Below are positions 7,014 through 8,326 of a DNA stretch of 8,326 bases, piece after piece. Source of the DNA: Bacteroidota bacterium (lineage in GTDB: Bacteria; Bacteroidota; Bacteroidia; Flavobacteriales_D; JABDKJ01). Where the stretch lies: positions 1-8,326 of the forward strand of contig JAQCAN010000099.1 of assembly GCA_027621335.1 (NCBI GenBank), written 5' to 3'. A model generated the notes under the pieces. It was not told the origin of the DNA, ran no database searches, and worked only from the letters and a program-made list of their open reading frames with translations. Each line of letters begins with the position of its first letter. The first letter of the stretch is position 1. Both the position numbers and the translations under genes were made by a program.

Positions 7014-8108
7014 ATGGTACTTGATGCTCTGAAGGCCCTGAAAGGTCTGCAGTCCACAGGCGAATTTGATATCCCCAAGGGGAATTTTCCATCTGTTCGT
7101 TATCATCCTGTTCTCAGATTCTCAAGGCTAGAAGACAACGTTTATTTCGTCTCTTGGATCATTCAAGTGCTTAAGAGGCTGCACCCCATCATGTCTGCTG
7201 AAGAACGCACCCTCAGTCAGAGTATATGTGATGACAGCAGGAATGCACTGATACGTTACCGGAGCCGATATGGTCAAGTGAGCTACAATTTCTATCGGCC
7301 TGAAGAATGGTTCCCTAATGGAACATTCCTCCATCGGTTCAGAACCTTCCAACCCACTGATGACGCGGATGACAGCTGCATGGCCTTTAGAGGCTTCAGT
7401 CATTCCAAAGATAGGGCGTCAGAGCTCAAAGCCATGATGCTGGACCGAGCCAATGGGAAGGGTGGCAAATACCTTAAGCGCGGCCCTGAAGCCTATCGCA
7501 GCTCCAGGATCTACAATACATGGATAGGTAGCAAGAGTCTCTTTGTGGATATGGATTTGTCCGTCATTTGTAATATACTGATGTTCAATGCTATATATGA
7601 CCTTGGAAAAACTGAAGTCGATGAGGCCAGTCTGACATTCCTCATCAAGGCCTTTCGAAAAGGTGAGCATCTTTCAGCGTCATGGTCCATCTCCGCTTGG
7701 TACCCTTTTACTTCAGTAATCCTTTATGGGATGGCCGATCTCCTTTCCACTGGATATTATCCTGAATTGGAGGTCATCAGATCCTCCGTACTGAAGGACT
7801 TGCAGCAGGTCAACGAGAAGGAGAAGCCCATAGCAAGGCTTCTTAGGAGCTCTTCACTCATGAAGCTCGGTCAAAGGCCCATTGCTGATTCAGACATCGG
7901 TTCGATCTCAGGCTTCTTGGATTTCAATAAAGACTTCAGTTTCGGGGTCATCCCCATCCTCCATCCTTTCAATGGCCGCTTGGCACAGTGGATGGGTTCT
8001 TTTCCGATGTTCAGATTGCTTTATAGATGTGATGCACAGATGCTGGCTATCCTAATAGAGCATGAGTTGCTGGCACGCTCTGTGAAAGCCCAAGTCGAAG
8101 GGAAATAA
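7014..8108 (+). CDS. Uncharacterised protein with DxDD motif, possibly alpha/alpha-toroid (terpene-cyclase-like) fold
   Basis: I do not recognise this 364-residue protein with certainty. It starts 2 nt after the ribBA stop, so co-transcription is very likely. It has no signal peptide or clear membrane segment and looks largely helical. Residues 93-126 run from FYRPEEWFPNG to TDDADDSCMAF. DADD (117-120) followed by SCMAF recalls the catalytic 'DxDDTA' of class II terpene cyclases and similar motifs in other alpha/alpha-barrel proteins. Later stretches such as YNTWIGSKSLFVDMDLSVICNILMF (167-191) and SISAWYPFTSVILYGMADLLSTGYYP (225-250) resemble helical-hairpin repeats ending in a short 'YYPELEVIRSSVLKDL' unit. 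It is about half the length of squalene-hopene cyclases, so at most a single barrel domain. The function is unassigned and the fold is an inference. The TAA stop lies within a few bases of the rnpB 3' end. Confidence 0.85.
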   Translation: MVLDALKALKGLQSTGEFDIPKGNFPSVRYHPVLRFSRLEDNVYFVSWIIQVLKRLHPIMSAEERTLSQSICDDSRNALIRYRSRYGQVSYNFYRPEEWFPNGTFLHRFRTFQPTDDADDSCMAFRGFSHSKDRASELKAMMLDRANGKGGKYLKRGPEAYRSSRIYNTWIGSKSLFVDMDLSVICNILMFNAIYDLGKTEVDEASLTFLIKAFRKGEHLSASWSISAWYPFTSVILYGMADLLSTGYYPELEVIRSSVLKDLQQVNEKEKPIARLLRSSSLMKLGQRPIADSDIGSISGFLDFNKDFSFGVIPILHPFNGRLAQWMGSFPMFRLLYRCDAQMLAILIEHELLARSVKAQVEGK

Positions 8109-8112
8109 AAAA

Positions 8113-8326
8113 GGAACAAGGTCCTGTAAGCCGGGTTCTGTCCTCATCAAGCAAGCTTGTTGAGCTTCATCATTTATCTCATCGACCTACCCTTCCCGCA
8201 AGACCATCGCAGAGCGATGGTCACATGGACGGGACGTCCATGACAGCCCCGAGGGGCTGATGCGGGGTTTACATGGTCTTTCAGCCCGAAAGGTTTACTC
8301 AAGCTATCCGCATCACTGCCGATACT
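8113..8326 (-). ncRNA. rnpB: RNase P RNA, 3' part (5' part beyond the window)
   Basis: Read on the minus strand, the segment ends with ACAGAACCCGGCTTA (8142-8128), the near-universal 3' core of bacterial RNase P RNA. Before it come AGATAAATGATG (around 8181-8170) and GGGAAGGGTAGG (8198-8187), whose GGTAGG corresponds to the loop that pairs with the tRNA CCA end. GTAAACCCCGCATC follows the expected 'GTAAAC-CC' core. GATGCGG pairs at long range with CCGCATC (8314-8308 with 8265-8259). Local hairpins are at 8202-8222, 8224-8242, 8244-8259 and 8143-8164. The RNA is the catalytic part of RNase P, which trims tRNA 5' leaders. The 3' end is set near 8113, before a U6 run (8112-8107) that probably terminates it inside the stop region of the convergent ORF. 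The exact end is uncertain. Confidence 0.93.
8143..8164 (-). other. P19-like hairpin in RNase P RNA
   Basis: On the minus strand, CTCA-A-CAAG pairs with CTTG-A-TGAG around a CTTG loop. It lies between the AUGA core segment and ACAGAA, the place where helix P19 occurs in some bacterial RNase P RNAs. Escherichia coli has no helix there. Confidence 0.6.

Noticed and set aside
7014..7092. Minus-strand open frames over the ribBA/unknown-ORF junction
   Set aside because: They are shadows crossing two coding regions; the plus-strand frames are long, adjoin with a 2-nt gap, and RibBA is certain.
8202..8259. Three consecutive hairpins as a possible repeat or CRISPR-like array
   Set aside because: The stems differ in sequence and sit inside the RNase P RNA between its core segments; they are helices of that RNA.

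Overview
The window looks like chromosomal core genome from a member of the Bacteroidota, probably the flavobacterial side. Four things point there: an outer-membrane beta-barrel receptor with a carboxypeptidase-like N-terminal domain and the plug signature 'NPSAKYEAEGEVGMINIILKK'-type (residues 216-236); TAnnTTTG-type -7 promoter boxes with few Shine-Dalgarno sequences; a small START-like protein next to an LptF/LptG permease; and a bifunctional RibBA. All open frames are continuous, and I see no frameshift, insertion sequence or phage gene.

Layout. Positions 1-2368 (minus strand) hold nearly all of a TonB-dependent-receptor-like gene whose last few codons lie beyond the left edge. Positions 2369-2484 are a compact divergent promoter region. 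A CAU-anticodon tRNA follows at 2485-2561, with a 12-bp terminator hairpin directly after it. A plus-strand group then runs START-like protein (2668-3045), LptF/LptG-family permease (3074-4501) and GT4-type glycosyltransferase (4498-5721), with a 28-nt gap and then a 4-nt ATGA overlap. A new promoter sits in the 63-nt gap before ribBA (5785-7011). An uncharacterised 364-residue protein with a DxDD motif (7014-8108) follows ribBA after only 2 nt. The right end carries the 3' half of the RNase P RNA gene on the minus strand, convergent with that ORF and almost touching its stop codon.

How the parts relate. The first plus-strand group has an envelope theme: the permease family moves lipopolysaccharide to the outer membrane, and the glycosyltransferase probably builds a surface glycan, although its product cannot be read from sequence. 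The second group starts riboflavin synthesis from GTP and ribulose 5-phosphate; the tightly linked downstream ORF has no assigned role. Most of the window is ordinary housekeeping DNA. I found no clear new system. The item most worth following is the DxDD-bearing protein coupled to ribBA.
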